Shown: one piece after another, positions 9,200-17,837 of the stretch
Layout of the letters: each line of letters starts with the position of its first letter
How positions within the stretch are numbered: the first letter of the stretch is position 1
Origin: JBEKHT01 sp049511715
GTDB taxonomy: Bacteria > Chloroflexota > Anaerolineae > Anaerolineales > RBG-16-64-43
Assembly (NCBI GenBank): GCA_049511715.1
Contig: JBEKXU010000005.1
Coordinates: forward strand, 1-64,000
Reading direction: 5' to 3'
DNA: 64,000 nt
Position numbers and translations under genes: made by a program
The notes under the pieces: generated by a model
Told to the model about the DNA's origin: nothing
What the model saw: the letters and a program-made list of their open reading frames with translations, nothing else
Databases searched by the model: none

Positions 9200-9713
9200 G
9201 GGCCTCTTGTTCCCGGGCCGGCACCTGCGGTCGATTCCATTCGGGTTTGCAGCGTAAGCCGCGTGGTTCGCGTGAGGAGCCGCGAGTTGATCCCGCTCAA
9301 CGTTGCGGCGTGCTGGGGCGCTGCTCCCCCGACTATTGGCTCAGCGAGACCTCGCCGGGCGAGAAGGGCCGTGGCGGCGCTCCCTCGCGAACCGACGCAG
9401 TGCCGCGACCGAATCGAGCAGATCCGGTTGCCGGTCGATCACCTTGTTCAGCTGGGCGCCTTGAAGGTTCTCCCCGCAACGTCGCGGATCACCTTGGTCG
9501 GCCAGATGGCTCTTGCCCGGATGGGAAGAAAACAATGAGGTGTTGTATCAGCGGGAGGGCACGGTCCGGCGGAGCATCGATCGGTCCGGATGGCCCCATT
9601 GGCCGCAGCCCATCGGACGGGGCAGCATCCAGAGGAGCTGAAGGGGGGTGTCTGATGCTGCGCGGCGTCATGCCAGAGGCCCGCGTCGCTCAGGGACCGC
9701 CGCCGGAAAAACC
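9200..9713. other. Gene-free stretch between convergent genes
   Basis: About 510 bases between the plus-strand VWA gene and the minus-strand acyl-CoA ligase terminator. No frame shows a recognisable domain, and no plus-strand terminator with a U-run was found. Confidence 0.45.
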
Positions 9714-9746
9714 AAGGGGCGACTTCTTCTACAGAAGTCGCCCCTT
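9714..9746 (-). terminator. Intrinsic terminator of the acyl-CoA ligase gene
   Basis: A perfect 14-bp inverted repeat (AAGGGGCGACTTCT / AGAAGTCGCCCCTT) with a 5-base loop. Read on the minus strand it is followed by GGTTTTTCC. It lies 22 bases after the stop of the minus-strand acyl-CoA ligase. Confidence 0.88.
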
Positions 9747-9767
9747 AGGTCTGCGCCATCCGGCCGG

Positions 9768-11399
9768 TTACTTCTGAGCCGGCGCGTGACGGCTGCGCAA
9801 TACCTTCTTGTCGATTTTCCCAACGCTGGTCTTAGGGATCTCGTCGACGAAGACATAGCTCTCGGGCACTGACCAGTTGGTGATGATGCCCTCCTTCACA
9901 TATTTGGTCAGGTGGTTCTTGAGATCCTCCGCGGTCAGCTTGTTCTTGAACCCTTCGCGCGGCACGACGATGGCCTCAGGGCGCTCACCCCACTTCTCGT
10001 CGGGGATTCCGATGACTGCCGCCTCCAGAACGCCCTCGTGCAAGCTAAGGAGATTCTCGAGTTCCAGAGAAACAATCCACTCGCCCCCGCTCTTGATCAC
10101 ATCTTTGAGGCGGTCGACGATCTGGACATAACCATACTCGTCGATGTTGGCGACGTCTCCCGTGTGCATCCAGCCGCCGGCCCACAATTCCTCCGAGCGT
10201 TGAGGCTCCTTGAAATACGCCTGGGTCAGCCACGGCGCTCGGACGACGATCTCGCCGGTCTCTTTCCCGTCCCGGGCCACCGGCTTGCCCGCCGCGTCCA
10301 CGACTTTCAGGTCAACCAGCGGGATGACAAAGCCCGTCTTGATCGACCAGTCCAGGCGCTTCTCTTGGTTCCAATCCTTTTCCATGAAGGGTTTCAGGTT
10401 AGCGATCGTGAGAACCGGGCAAGTCTCGGACATTCCGTAGCCGGCATACACCTTGATCCCCAGCTTGGTGGCATCCATCGCCAGGCCTTTGGGGAGTCGG
10501 GCGCCACCGATGATGACCTTCCAGCGGCTCAGATCGGCCTTCTTCACCTCGGGGGCCGTCACAATCGTCTGCAGAATGGTCGGGACGCAGTGGCTGAAGG
10601 TTACCTTCTCGCCCAAGATCAACTTCACGAGCATCGCATTTTCGTACTTACCGGGGTACACCTGCTTGAGGCCGAACAAGGTGGCTATGTAGGGCATGCC
10701 CCAAGCATGGACGTGAAACATGGGCGTGATCGGCATGTATACGTCGGTCTTGTTTACGCCGCCATAGTTGCCCAGAGCTGAAAGAGTGATGGCGCCGCTC
10801 AAGGTGTGCAGGGTGAGCTGGCGCTGTGTAAAGAAAACACCTTTGGGTTGTCCCGTCGTCCCGGTCGTGTAAGACTGGGTTGCCAGGGTGTCCTCATCGA
10901 GGTCTGGCAACTCCGAGAGAGGAGCCGCCCCGCCCAGAAGCTCCTCGTACTCCGCGTCCACCCATTTGACGGCCGGCTTCTCCTTCTTGTCCGTGATGAG
11001 GATGTACTTGTGAATGGCGGGGACCTTGGCCCGCAGAGCTTCCGCCAGCGGCAAAAAATCCTCATGGAATATCAGCACTTCATCCCCGGCATGGCCCACG
11101 GTGTATATCAGATCGCTGGGTGCCAGCCGGGGGTTGATCGTGTGCAGCACCGCGCCGACGCCGGGGACCCCGAAGTACATTTCCAGGTATCGGTGGCTGT
11201 CCCATTCAATGACCCCCACTCGGGTTCCTTTCTTCACGCCAAGAGCCAGCAAGGCTGCACCTAGACGGAGCACCCGCTGGTACATCGTGCTGTAGGTCAG
11301 GCGAACTTGATCCCGGTAGATGATCTCCTGGTCAGGGGCCCAGCCTACGCCTTGTTCCAGAATCCGCTTGAGCAGCAGCTGGTAATCATACGCAGCCAT
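9768..11399 (-). CDS. Fatty-acid-type acyl-CoA ligase (AMP-forming)
   Basis: 543 residues of the ANL (acyl-CoA synthetase) superfamily, which activates a carboxylate as acyl-AMP and transfers it to CoA. The P-loop-like motif YTTGTTGQPKG is at residues 177-187, followed by YGMSETCP, the hinge region GWMHTGDVAN and DRLKDVIKSGGEW, and the C-terminal catalytic Lys (about residue 528, in TSVGKIDKK). The start IEWDSHRYLEMYFGVPG-type sequence places it with medium/long-chain fatty acid ligases. Chain length cannot be told. Upstream is a long leader with promoter, mini-ORF and terminator (see 11577-11721), suggesting controlled read-through into this gene. Confidence 0.92.
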   Translation of the reverse strand: MAAYDYQLLLKRILEQGVGWAPDQEIIYRDQVRLTYSTMYQRVLRLGAALLALGVKKGTRVGVIEWDSHRYLEMYFGVPGVGAVLHTINPRLAPSDLIYTVGHAGDEVLIFHEDFLPLAEALRAKVPAIHKYILITDKKEKPAVKWVDAEYEELLGGAAPLSELPDLDEDTLATQSYTTGTTGQPKGVFFTQRQLTLHTLSGAITLSALGNYGGVNKTDVYMPITPMFHVHAWGMPYIATLFGLKQVYPGKYENAMLVKLILGEKVTFSHCVPTILQTIVTAPEVKKADLSRWKVIIGGARLPKGLAMDATKLGIKVYAGYGMSETCPVLTIANLKPFMEKDWNQEKRLDWSIKTGFVIPLVDLKVVDAAGKPVARDGKETGEIVVRAPWLTQAYFKEPQRSEELWAGGWMHTGDVANIDEYGYVQIVDRLKDVIKSGGEWIVSLELENLLSLHEGVLEAAVIGIPDEKWGERPEAIVVPREGFKNKLTAEDLKNHLTKYVKEGIITNWSVPESYVFVDEIPKTSVGKIDKKVLRSRHAPAQK

Positions 11400-11544
11400 T
11401 CTTTCCTTCCCTCCTGGTCTACGAGTGATTTCTCCGGTCCGGATCGCCTTCGTCCTCGAACGTCAGCCGAAGCCTTCCTCTTTTTGACCCCGCCTCCTTC
11501 CCTTCTTGGCGACGCTTCTCCCTAGGAACCGCCCCGGGTGGTCC

Positions 11545-11664
11545 TCACCATGCCGCCGGTCGGGAGCGGCGGAAAGAAAAAAGGTCCCCCCAAGGGGGAC
11601 CCCCGCATGATCTCGGACAAGGCAGAACGACCTCACGCGGAGCGAGTTGCTTCGCTACGGGCAT
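11545..11664 (-). CDS. Possible leader mini-ORF upstream of acyl-CoA ligase
   Basis: A 39-codon frame (MPVAKQLAPREVV...) whose ATG at 11664 is preceded by an exceptionally good ribosome binding site, AGGAGGTGA, ending a few bases before the start. The frame runs straight through the intrinsic terminator at 11577-11601. It matches no family I recognise. Its position between a strong promoter and a terminator suggests a leader peptide whose translation affects termination, but translation itself is unproven. Confidence 0.4.
   Translation of the reverse strand: MPVAKQLAPREVVLPCPRSCGGPPWGDLFSFRRSRPAAW
11577..11601 (-). terminator. Intrinsic terminator inside the acyl-CoA ligase leader
   Basis: On the minus strand GGTCCCCC-TTG-GGGGGACC forms an 8-bp stem with a 3-base loop, followed immediately by TTTTTTCTTT. 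It lies about 90-110 bases after the predicted transcription start and about 180 bases before the ligase start codon, so it would end transcripts before the gene unless bypassed. An upstream GGGGG run can compete for the same C-run. Confidence 0.75.
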
Positions 11665-11693
11665 TTCACCTCCTGCCGTACTTACCCAGGGAA

Positions 11694-11721
11694 AGTATAG
11701 CGCCAGAGCCAGCCAAGTCAA
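11694..11721 (-). promoter_or_regulatory. Consensus promoter for the acyl-CoA ligase leader
   Basis: On the minus strand TTGACT (11721-11716) and TATACT (11699-11694) are separated by 16 bases, a near-consensus housekeeping sigma promoter. The mini-ORF ribosome binding site begins about 20 bases downstream of the -10 box. Confidence 0.75.
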
Positions 11722-12400
11722 GCAAATCGAGCCTGCAGCCTTGCGGGGGAGGGCCTATGGCTGGCATGATGGTCCGGTCTTGGTTCTTCGATGCCATAGG
11801 GACGTCGGATGAGGAGGCCGGAAGAACCCGGTTCCTTAGGTCCCGAGATCCCAACCCACCGGTCTTCCCACGCTCTCCATTCCGGGTGCATTGGGTTCGG
11901 CCTGGGGTGTCAAATTGCCCTTGGCGGGAGATCCTTGGCACGCTATCCTTAATTCAGGTGGATCTTCCGGCAATTGGCAAAAGCATGGGTCTTGACCCAT
12001 TGCCCGGGGTGAAAGCTGCCCTCACGAATCGGGCGGACGCTGCCGGCCGGGAGCGGCAACTTGCCAGGAAGAACACGGCGGCTTTCGGCCACCGGCTTGC
12101 CTTGCAGAAACTTGGGTTGGTTCTCGCATTCCTTGCCGTTTGGGGGCCCGCGCAAGTCACGATGGGAGTGGATCGGACTGTTCAGGATGGGATCCTGAGC
12201 CTGCGGGGGATACCCTGCCGGGCAGGAACCGTGGCACAATTGAAAGGATAGAGGGCCTTGCCTGGGAGGGCCAAATCCCAGCATGGATTCGGGCCTCCCA
12301 CGGCGGGGCAACCAGCCGAGAGGCCTGCCAGGATCAGGCAGGCTCCATTGGCCGCTTGCCATGGCCGACTCTTGGTCCGCATGCCGTTGAGCTGGAGCCT
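11722..12400. other. Gene-free stretch upstream of the glycyl radical operon
   Basis: About 680 bases. A long plus-strand frame crosses it but has no recognisable domain and joins the activase frame only by chance. No convincing plus-strand promoter or RNA was found. Confidence 0.4.
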
Positions 12401-13156
12401 ATGACCACCGGCTGTGTTTTCGACATCAGGGAATTTACGGTTCATGACGGGCCGGGAATCCGCACCACGGTCTTCCTGAAGGGCTGTCCTCTTCGCTGCG
12501 CCTGGTGTCATAACCCAGAGGGTCAATCGACAGAGCCGCAGGTGATGAGCAGTCCGGCCGGAACCCGGCAGGTGGGATTCGAGTATTCGCCTGACGAGCT
12601 GGCCGGCCGTCTGAATCGCCAGTCGGTCCTCTTTTTGCCGAATGAGGGCGGGGTTACTTTTTCCGGCGGTGAGCCGCTGATGCAGGCTGGTTTTGTTGCG
12701 GAGGTAATTGATCGGCTAGAGCCCATGCCTGTCCTGTTGGACACTTCGGGATACGGCGACGAACGTGATTTGCGCTTGCTCTTGGACCGGGTCGACCTCG
12801 TGTACTACGATTTGAAATTGATCGACGAGGGATCTCACCTTCACTACACCGGGCGATCCAATCGTCCTATTTTGAGCAATCTGCAGGTCGTGAGCAGGAG
12901 TGGCGTTCCCTTTGTCGTCCGCGTTCCGCTCGTGCCGGGAGTGACGGACACGGATGAGAACCTGGCGGGAATCGCGCAGGCGGTCAAGGGATTGCCCGGG
13001 CTGGTGCAGGTTGATCTCCTTCCGTACAACCTCGCAGCGGGAGCAAAGTACCGGGCGGCGGGGATGGAGTTTCGCCCCGAGTATGATGAATCTCAGCCGG
13101 TCCGTGTGAACACGCATGTATTCCTCGAGGCAGGAGAAAAGGTGCGTCTGGCATGA
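12401..13156 (+). CDS. Glycyl radical enzyme activase, compact form without ferredoxin domain
   Basis: 251 residues, radical SAM. The N-terminus has the activase signature with the SAM-cluster cysteines Cys29, Cys33 and Cys36 (GCPLRCAWCHNPEGQ) and the glycine motif TFSGGEP at about residues 86-92. Most activases of the dehydratase-type enzymes carry an insert with two extra 4Fe-4S clusters directly after CHNPEG; here that region (residues 42-80) contains no cysteine, so the protein resembles the short pyruvate formate-lyase activase in size. The start at 12401 (GGAG upstream) removes an unrelated 87-residue extension. It overlaps the next gene by 4 bases (ATGA), so it should install the glycyl radical on that product. 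Confidence 0.9.
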   Translation: MTTGCVFDIREFTVHDGPGIRTTVFLKGCPLRCAWCHNPEGQSTEPQVMSSPAGTRQVGFEYSPDELAGRLNRQSVLFLPNEGGVTFSGGEPLMQAGFVAEVIDRLEPMPVLLDTSGYGDERDLRLLLDRVDLVYYDLKLIDEGSHLHYTGRSNRPILSNLQVVSRSGVPFVVRVPLVPGVTDTDENLAGIAQAVKGLPGLVQVDLLPYNLAAGAKYRAAGMEFRPEYDESQPVRVNTHVFLEAGEKVRLA

Positions 13157-15246
13157 ACCCGAGACTGGAAGTATTGAAGCAGCGAGTGCGTGATGGCGAA
13201 GGCCGGGCCCTTCGCAGGCAGGAACCTGTCAACATCTTGGCCGAATGCGAGGCCGAGCATCTGTCCTGGTCAAAGCGCGCGGCTCGATTGACCGTCCGCC
13301 AATGCGAGGCAGAGACTCCCGTCCTGTCGCCCGAGGAGCACATTGTCTTCACGCGTACGCTACCGGCGACGATTCCGGCGGTATACGCAGCGGATGAATG
13401 GGATCACCTCACCAGGGGACGGACGTTGCACGAATTGGGACCGGTCAGCAACATCTGCGCCGACTGGGGGAGGGCCCTTTCCCAGGGCCTGTTGGGGCGC
13501 CGGGAGGTTGCTCTGGCCTCCCTCAAGCGGTACGGCGACGAACCGCAAGCCGTCGATTTCCTGGAAGGCGCGATCGAGACGATTGACGCTGTCCTGGCGC
13601 TGGCCCAGCGCTATGCCGAGGCCGCCTGCCGCATGGGTCGTGAGGAAATTTCCGAAATTCTCACCCGCGTCCCCGCCCGGGCCCCGCGCACATTTCACGA
13701 GGCCTTGCAATCACTGCGCCTCCTGCAGGCCGTGGTTTGGCTGGGAGGCAATTACCACGTGGGGCTGGGCCGTTTCGATCAGTACATGTGGCCGTACCTG
13801 AAGGCTGACCTCGAGCAGGGACGTCTGGATGAGGGAGCCGCGTTTGACCTTCTGGCCGAGTTCTTCATCTCGCTGAACAGGGACAGTGACCTCTATCCCG
13901 GAGTCCAGCAGGGAGATAACGGGCAAACGATCACCCTGGGGGGCGTGGACCGCAAGGGTGGTACAGCCGTCAACCCGTTGACCTCCCTGGCCCTGCAAGT
14001 GTCCCGCGAGGTGTGCTTGATCGATCCTAAGATTAACCTGCGCATTTCGGCGAGCACGGACCTCGAGTTGCTCACCTTGGGAACGGAACTGACACGCAAA
14101 GGCTTGGGGTTCCCTCAGTACTGCAATGATGACGTCGTGATCCCGGCCCTGACGGCTTGCGGATACCGCTTGGAGGACGCTCGCGAATATGCCGTCGCGG
14201 CCTGCTGGGAATTCCTAATTCCCGGCAAAGCCATGGACGTCGTCAATATCGGGGCCGTTTCTTTCCCCGCCGCCGCAGACCAAGCCATTCGAGAAGGACT
14301 CCTGGCTGGCGAGAACATGGCGGGCATCCTCAATCGGGTAAGAGGGAACATTGCCGAGCAGGTGCACGATCTGGCGGGCGCCTACGAGAAATTGCTCCTG
14401 CCGCCCGCGCCGTACTATTCGGTCTTGATGACGGATTGCCTGGAGGAGGGGAGGGACATCTCTCGAGGGGCCCGATACAACAACTTCGGTATCCATGGAG
14501 CGGGCTCGGCCAATGCCGCCGATGCGCTGGCTGCTGTCGAGGAATTCGTGTTCCGCGACCGGAGTGTTCCCCCCGCAGAGATTATTGCTGCCCTCGGGGC
14601 CGATTATGAGGGTTATGAGGGTTTGCGGGTGAAACTGGCGGAAAAGGCGCCCAAGACGGGGAATGACGATGACCGGGCCGACCGCTTCCTCGTCGGACTA
14701 TTCCAAATGCTGGCGGAGGCGTGTGAGGGTTATGGGACCACCTCTCGGGGAGGTATCTTGCGTCCGGGATCAGGCTCGGCCATGTATTACGTCTGGCTGG
14801 CCCAGGGACATCCGGGAATGCGCGAACCGCTAGTCGGCGCCACCGCGGAAGGGCGACACCGGGGCCAACCCTTCGGGGCGAATCTGGCCCCCTCCCAGGG
14901 CGTGCAGATGCGCGGTCCCTTCAGCCTCCTTCTTTCGTACGGCAAACTGGACTATCGGCGAGTTTGCAACGGGGGCCCGATCACCATGGAACTTTCTGAT
15001 TCGGTCTTTCGAGAGCCGGAATCAGTCCGCAAAGTGGCCCTGTTGATTCGAGCGTTCGCACAACAGGGGTGCCAGCAGTTGCAGCTGAACAGCGTTAACG
15101 TAGAGACCCTTCGAGATGCCCGGATCCATCCCGAGCTTCACAAGAACTTGATCGTCCGGGTATGGGGCTGGAGCGGGTACTTCTGCGAGCTGGCCCCCGA
15201 ATACCAGGACCAGATCATCGCGCGTCATGTGTTCGCGGCCGGGTGA
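13153..15246 (+). CDS. Glycyl radical enzyme of unassigned subgroup (PFL-like family)
   Basis: 697 residues, shorter than the 750-850 usual for this superfamily. The C-terminal glycyl radical loop is RVWGWSGYF, with the radical Gly at 672, where characterised families mostly have RVxGY or RVxGF. The thiyl-radical loop is AACWEFLIPG with Cys351 and Glu353, a C-x-E pair like the dehydratases and lyases (GCVE) rather than the Cys-Cys pair of pyruvate formate-lyase. The chain lacks part of the N-terminal region present in the second enzyme of this window. It overlaps its activase by 4 bases, and a cyclopropane fatty acid synthase follows 96 bases later. The substrate is unknown: annotation as formate acetyltransferase would be unsafe. 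Confidence 0.88.
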   Translation: MNPRLEVLKQRVRDGEGRALRRQEPVNILAECEAEHLSWSKRAARLTVRQCEAETPVLSPEEHIVFTRTLPATIPAVYAADEWDHLTRGRTLHELGPVSNICADWGRALSQGLLGRREVALASLKRYGDEPQAVDFLEGAIETIDAVLALAQRYAEAACRMGREEISEILTRVPARAPRTFHEALQSLRLLQAVVWLGGNYHVGLGRFDQYMWPYLKADLEQGRLDEGAAFDLLAEFFISLNRDSDLYPGVQQGDNGQTITLGGVDRKGGTAVNPLTSLALQVSREVCLIDPKINLRISASTDLELLTLGTELTRKGLGFPQYCNDDVVIPALTACGYRLEDAREYAVAACWEFLIPGKAMDVVNIGAVSFPAAADQAIREGLLAGENMAGILNRVRGNIAEQVHDLAGAYEKLLLPPAPYYSVLMTDCLEEGRDISRGARYNNFGIHGAGSANAADALAAVEEFVFRDRSVPPAEIIAALGADYEGYEGLRVKLAEKAPKTGNDDDRADRFLVGLFQMLAEACEGYGTTSRGGILRPGSGSAMYYVWLAQGHPGMREPLVGATAEGRHRGQPFGANLAPSQGVQMRGPFSLLLSYGKLDYRRVCNGGPITMELSDSVFREPESVRKVALLIRAFAQQGCQQLQLNSVNVETLRDARIHPELHKNLIVRVWGWSGYFCELAPEYQDQIIARHVFAAG

Positions 15247-15342
15247 TTTTCCGAGGGGTCAGGCCGGTTCGACCAGGACAGTACGAGCTGCGCCTCCGTT
15301 CGGGGGCGTGGAACCCCTGCGATCTAAGACTGGAGAGCGAGC

Positions 15343-16662
15343 ATGTCGGCAGGTTCTACGGCTCCGATCGATAATTGGGCGAGGTTGACATCCAAAATCC
15401 TCGACCAGCTGATCAGCGACCCCGGGGCCCTGGGCGTCAGCTTCCGCTTTTGGGACAAGAGCCTGTGGCCCGACGATGCACCTCGCAAGGCTACGGTTGT
15501 CCTCAAGCACCCTGGCGCGCTGCGGGCCATTCTCCTTTCCGGCACCGAACTGGGAATGGGGGAAGCCTATCTCCACGATGATTTTGACATTGAGGGCGAT
15601 GTGGAGCAGGTGCTTGGCGTTGCTGAAAACCTGTCTCGGGCCCAGGCCGGCTTCCTGAAGAAAGTTCGTCTGGGCCTGGAACTGCTGAGGTTGCCCAAGA
15701 CACCCGAGAACAGAAAGAGACCGAGCTGGCGCGGCCCGGCCCGGCTCGCTGGCCGGCCGCATTCTCTGGCACGCGACCGCCAAGCCGTCACCTACCACTA
15801 CAACGTGTCGAACGACTTCTACGCCTTGTGGCTCGACCGGCGGCTGGTCTATTCCTGCGCGTATTTCCTATCGCCTGGGGACGACCTGGACACGGCGCAG
15901 GAGCAGAAGCTGGAATACCTCTGCCGCAAGATGCGCCTGCGTGCTGGCCAGCGCTTGCTGGACATCGGGTGCGGCTGGGGCGGGCTTGTGATGTACGCCG
16001 CCCAAAGGTACGGTGTCGACGCGACCGGGATCACCCTCAGCCAGCCCCAGGCCGATTTGGCGCAGGAACGAATTCGGGCGGCGGGCCTGTCGGGGCGCTG
16101 CCGGGTTGAAGTGCGCGACTACCGAGAAATGGATGAAGGTGAGAGCTTCGATGCCCTGGTCAGCGTCGGGATGTTTGAACATGTCGGCGCCGCCATGCTG
16201 CCGACTTACTTTGAGCGAGCGAATCGCCTGTTGAAGCCCGGGGGCGTGTTTCTCAACCATGGCATTGCCTGCCGGCCGGGCCAGGGGGGCCCACCGGGAA
16301 GGGGGAGTTTCGGTCAGGCTTACGTCTTCCCGGACGGCGAGTTGGAGCCCATCCATGTGCCCTTGCGAGCAGCCGAGAACTGCGGGTTCGAAGTTCGAGA
16401 CGTAGAAAGCTTGCGCGAACATTACGCACTAACGCTTCGCCACTGGGTAAGGCGCCTGGAAGCACACCACACGCAAGCGCTGGCCTGGGTGGACGAGCCC
16501 ACGTACCGGACCTGGAGGCTGTTCATGGCCGCCTCGGCCTACGGCTTCTCCTCGGGCCAGCTCAACGTCTATCAAGCCCTGCTGGCCAAGCCCGGCGAGG
16601 GCGGACAAAGCGGTCTCCCCTTGACGCGGGCGGATTGGTATCTACCGGCAAAATCCGAATGA
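15343..16662 (+). CDS. Cyclopropane-fatty-acyl-phospholipid synthase family methyltransferase
   Basis: 439 residues. The N-terminal lipid-binding-like domain is followed by YHYNVSNDFY (residues 151-160), the SAM-binding motif LDIGCGWGG (206-214) and GMFEHVGA, all typical of CFA synthases. These transfer a methylene from S-adenosylmethionine to a double bond of membrane lipid acyl chains at the membrane surface. It is 96 bases downstream of the glycyl radical enzyme on the same strand and may share its transcript. A strong GC-rich hairpin follows its stop. Some family members perform other lipid C-methylations, so the exact product is inferred. Confidence 0.9.
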   Translation: MSAGSTAPIDNWARLTSKILDQLISDPGALGVSFRFWDKSLWPDDAPRKATVVLKHPGALRAILLSGTELGMGEAYLHDDFDIEGDVEQVLGVAENLSRAQAGFLKKVRLGLELLRLPKTPENRKRPSWRGPARLAGRPHSLARDRQAVTYHYNVSNDFYALWLDRRLVYSCAYFLSPGDDLDTAQEQKLEYLCRKMRLRAGQRLLDIGCGWGGLVMYAAQRYGVDATGITLSQPQADLAQERIRAAGLSGRCRVEVRDYREMDEGESFDALVSVGMFEHVGAAMLPTYFERANRLLKPGGVFLNHGIACRPGQGGPPGRGSFGQAYVFPDGELEPIHVPLRAAENCGFEVRDVESLREHYALTLRHWVRRLEAHHTQALAWVDEPTYRTWRLFMAASAYGFSSGQLNVYQALLAKPGEGGQSGLPLTRADWYLPAKSE

Positions 16663-16672
16663 GCTCCGCCCA

Positions 16673-16692
16673 CCACCGCGGGTCCGCGGTGG
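16673..16692 (+). terminator. Strong GC hairpin after the CFA synthase gene
   Basis: CCACCGCGG-GT-CCGCGGTGG, a perfect 9-bp inverted repeat 10 bases after the stop codon. No U-run follows, so it may act as a 3' stabiliser or a weak terminator rather than a classic intrinsic terminator. Confidence 0.4.
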
Positions 16693-16839
16693 ACTGAGGG
16701 CAGGCGCCCCATCCACCCGCCGCTCCGCCCGGGATCTCTGTCCCTCGATCCGCGGCCCCCGCCGCAAAGCCGTATCTCAGGCCCCTCGGCCTCCCCAAGG
16801 CGGACCTGTGACCAGCCCTTGGTTGCGAATTGAGGAGAA

Positions 16840-16863
16840 ATGCCTACACTAGTAGCAGAATAA
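16840..16863 (+). CDS. Possible 7-codon upstream ORF
   Basis: An ATG with a better ribosome binding site (GAGGAG) than the following gene opens a frame MPTLVAE that stops at 16861-16863, two bases before the ATG of the GT2 gene. Such spacing would allow re-initiation. It could equally be chance. Confidence 0.25.
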   Translation: MPTLVAE

Positions 16864-16865
16864 CA

Positions 16866-17837
16866 ATGACCAAACTGATCATTCAAATTCCTTGCTACAA
16901 CGAGGAAGAAACTCTTGGAGTCACCCTCCACGACCTGCCTCGCGAATTGCCCGGCGTGGGCCGCGTTGAGTGGTTAATTGTCGACGACGGCAGTAGCGAC
17001 AAAACGGTGGAAGTGGCAAAAGCGGGCGGGGTGGATCACATTGTCCGCCATGTGCGCAATCTGGGGTTGGCGCGGGCTTTCATGACGGGCCTGGAGACCT
17101 GCCTCCAGCTTGGCGCAGATGTCATTGTCAACACGGATGCCGACAACCAGTACGTTGCTGCGGATATCCCGAAGCTGATTGCGCCCATTCTCTCGGGAAA
17201 GGCCCAAATGGTGATTGGTGCTCGGCCGATCGGATCCATTCAGCATTTTTCTGTTGTCAAGAAGGCTCTCCAAAGGTTGGGGAGTTGGTTTGTGCGGATC
17301 TTAAGCAACGTGGACGTCCCTGATGCTCCAAGCGGTTTCCGGGCTTTCAGCCGGGAAGCGGCCATGGAGCTGCATGTCTTCAATCAGGACACGTACACGC
17401 TTGAAACCATCATCCAGGCAGGTCATAAACGCATTGCCGTCGTATCGGTGCCTATCCGGACCAATGAGCAGGTACTACGACCGTCGCGGCTGATACGCAG
17501 CACTCCACGCTACATCTTTCGATCCGCCCTCACGATTGCACGTATTTTCATGACCTACCAGCCCTTCAATTTCTTTGTCGTTCCGGGGCTGATCAGCCTG
17601 GCTGTCGGCGTCTTGACCGGGCTGCGTTTTGTCTATTTCTATCTGACCGCTCGAGGCCAAGGACACATTCAATCCTTGATTTTCGCCGCCATATTGGTCA
17701 GTGTGGGCGGTTTTCTAATTGTGACCGGCTTGCTCGCCGATTTGCTTTCAGTCAATCGCACACTGTTGGAGAGAATCGAGACAAGAATTCAGTTGCTTAC
17801 AGAACGGTTGAACTCTATTGAATCCAAAGAACGCTAG
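16866..17837 (+). CDS. Family 2 glycosyltransferase with C-terminal membrane anchor
   Basis: 324 residues. The GT-A domain begins KLIIQIPCYNEE, has VDDGSSDKT, and the metal-binding segment NTDADNQY. Two hydrophobic segments follow at about residues 235-260 and 275-297. This layout resembles polyprenol-phosphate sugar synthases (DPM1 / GtrB type), which load a sugar from a nucleotide donor on a lipid carrier at the inner face of the membrane. The ATG at 16866 was chosen over a TTG 36 bases upstream because the protein then begins at the conserved strand. The sugar is not predictable. Base composition is more AT-rich than in the neighbouring genes. Confidence 0.85.
   Translation: MTKLIIQIPCYNEEETLGVTLHDLPRELPGVGRVEWLIVDDGSSDKTVEVAKAGGVDHIVRHVRNLGLARAFMTGLETCLQLGADVIVNTDADNQYVAADIPKLIAPILSGKAQMVIGARPIGSIQHFSVVKKALQRLGSWFVRILSNVDVPDAPSGFRAFSREAAMELHVFNQDTYTLETIIQAGHKRIAVVSVPIRTNEQVLRPSRLIRSTPRYIFRSALTIARIFMTYQPFNFFVVPGLISLAVGVLTGLRFVYFYLTARGQGHIQSLIFAAILVSVGGFLIVTGLLADLLSVNRTLLERIETRIQLLTERLNSIESKER

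Noticed and set aside
11538..12251. A 237-codon plus-strand frame upstream of the compact activase
   Set aside because: It crosses the minus-strand terminator, mini-ORF and promoter and has no recognisable motif.
13153..15246. Calling this glycyl radical enzyme inactive because of RVWGW
   Set aside because: The radical Gly, its Arg-Val context and the Cys-x-Glu loop are all intact, and an intact activase overlaps the gene, so it is more likely a functional variant.
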